From: Ruminiclostridium sp.
GTDB taxonomy: Bacteria; Bacillota_A; Clostridia; Oscillospirales; Ruminococcaceae
Direction of reading: 5' to 3'
Length of the DNA stretch: 6,831 nucleotides
Assembly: GCA_017550775.1 (NCBI GenBank)
Contig: JAFZOA010000091.1
Coordinates: 1-6,831, forward strand
Below the pieces are notes generated by a model. That model ran no database searches. It was not told the origin of the DNA and was given only the letters and a program-made list of their open reading frames with translations. Below, one piece after another: positions 6,033-6,831 of the stretch; position 1 is the stretch's first letter, and each line of letters starts with the position of its first letter. The position numbers were made by a program, and so were the translations under genes.

Positions 6033-6831
6033 TCAGAGCGTCAGCCTACCTTCAAACCCCGTAAAATCTATTTTCCTTTCCGTTCCGTCCCGTAGCGATA
6101 TGACAGCACTGGTACGCGCTTCATCTGTATAGCGTATTTCGAGAACGGGAAACAGCTCATCCTCGGTGAAATCATCGTGATCCTCGCCCGTGATGACCTG
6201 GGAGATCAGGAACATCTCCTCTTCCCCGCCGTAATGCCTTTGCTTCACAGCAGAGGCTTTTATTATGACCGAAGATCTGCTGTCGGGATTTGTGCCCTCG
6301 CTTCTTGCCGTGCTTATGCTGTCCCAGCCCGAGAATACGGTCATGGCGAGGCGCTTTTTCCTGCCCTGCGACTCATAGCCTTTCAGCACTATCGCCTTGA
6401 AATCACCGTTTTCGATAACCGTTTCTTCGGTTCCGTTATCGGGGAATCCGAACGAGCCGAGCGTTATCCTCACGGGCCGCCTGTGCAGTCTCAATCTGTC
6501 CGCACGCAGTATCCCTCTGCTCACGCCGAAGTCCGCGAGAGCGATCGCCTGTATCCAGTGGGACTCGCGGCTCAGGTCGTAGTCGAAGAACTGCTTTCTG
6601 TACAGCACGCCGTCTTTTTCGCCCGCCCAAAAGCAGGCGTTCGCGTATTGACGGCTCCCGTCCGTGAGATCGGTAAGCTCATACTGCATAGCCGTACAGT
6701 CGGCATCCCACGGGTATTTTGTGTCATAGGCGAGCTTGCCGTAATTGCAAATCCCGTGCATATCGCCGCGGTTTTTCAGCACCTTTCCCGTGCGCAGTAT
6801 GGTTGAGCCGTTCGCCTCATGGTTTGTATAG
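6033..6831 (-). CDS. DUF2264-like protein, C-terminal part (5' end missing)
   Basis: The frame is open to the right edge and ends with TGA at 6033-6035; 265 residues are visible, so the start lies outside. The GTG at 6782 is an internal codon. Visible words, in order: NHEANGSTILRTGKV, GDMHGICNYGKLAYDTKYPW, GVLYRKQFFDYD, HWIQAIALADF, then RADRLRLHRRPVRITLGSFG with FPDNGTE, LAMTVFSGWD, SEGTNPDSRSS, ISQVITGEDHDDFTEDELFP and a C-terminal IDFTGFEGRLTL. The layout resembles the C-terminal half of DUF2264 proteins, which occur in carbohydrate-use loci and some of which I recall being linked to glycoside hydrolase activity. That family link is from memory and is moderate only. No catalytic residues can be named, because the N-terminal catalytic portion would be outside the window. 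It lies upstream of, and in the same direction as, the sugar-type binding protein, which fits a carbohydrate locus. No terminator separates them. Confidence 0.8.
   Translation of the reverse strand, partial: YTNHEANGSTILRTGKVLKNRGDMHGICNYGKLAYDTKYPWDADCTAMQYELTDLTDGSRQYANACFWAGEKDGVLYRKQFFDYDLSRESHWIQAIALADFGVSRGILRADRLRLHRRPVRITLGSFGFPDNGTEETVIENGDFKAIVLKGYESQGRKKRLAMTVFSGWDSISTARSEGTNPDSRSSVIIKASAVKQRHYGGEEEMFLISQVITGEDHDDFTEDELFPVLEIRYTDEARTSAVISLRDGTERKIDFTGFEGRLTL

Overview
The window reads as chromosomal DNA of a low- to mid-GC Gram-positive anaerobe, most likely a Ruminococcus-like member of the Oscillospiraceae. This is inferred from strong AAGGAGG/GGAGG ribosome binding sites, two Gram-positive style lipoproteins with very Thr/Ser/Ala-rich linkers, a DUF6809-like small protein, a clostridial-type LysRS and simple hairpin terminators. 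The genus is not proven. No tRNA, rRNA, CRISPR array, insertion sequence or integrase is visible.

Layout. (1) 2-1216, plus: the 3' four fifths of lysS (lysyl-tRNA synthetase), cut by the left edge. (2) 1217-1392: a spacer holding three consecutive hairpins, the first a probable lysS terminator. (3) 1393-3711, plus: a 772-residue lipoprotein with a TPR pair, a roughly 215-residue low-complexity linker that is acidic first and then Ser/Thr/Ala/Lys-rich, and a beta-rich C-terminal domain. It is followed by a perfect 11-bp hairpin terminator. (4) 3761-4036: a spacer whose minus strand carries an open, protein-like frame (41 to 53 codons) pointing into that same terminator; it is unexplained. (5) 4037-4303, plus: an 88-residue DUF6809-like protein, ending at a bidirectional terminator. 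(6) 4356-5930, minus: a family-1 type extracellular solute-binding lipoprotein with a four-cysteine zinc-ribbon-like module embedded in its C-terminal half. It has its own extended -10 promoter and a strong Shine-Dalgarno sequence. (7) 6033-6831, minus: the 3' end of a gene resembling DUF2264 proteins, cut by the right edge.

How the parts fit. The left part is housekeeping (translation) next to an unrelated cell-surface lipoprotein. The right part looks like the tail of a carbohydrate-use locus: a DUF2264-like, possibly carbohydrate-active protein followed by a sugar-type binding lipoprotein. No permease or ATPase gene lies downstream of the binding protein, so its transporter partner must be upstream outside the window or elsewhere. 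The least ordinary observations are the zinc-ribbon insertion in the binding protein and the unexplained minus-strand frame in 3761-4015. No new multi-gene system can be demonstrated from this window alone.
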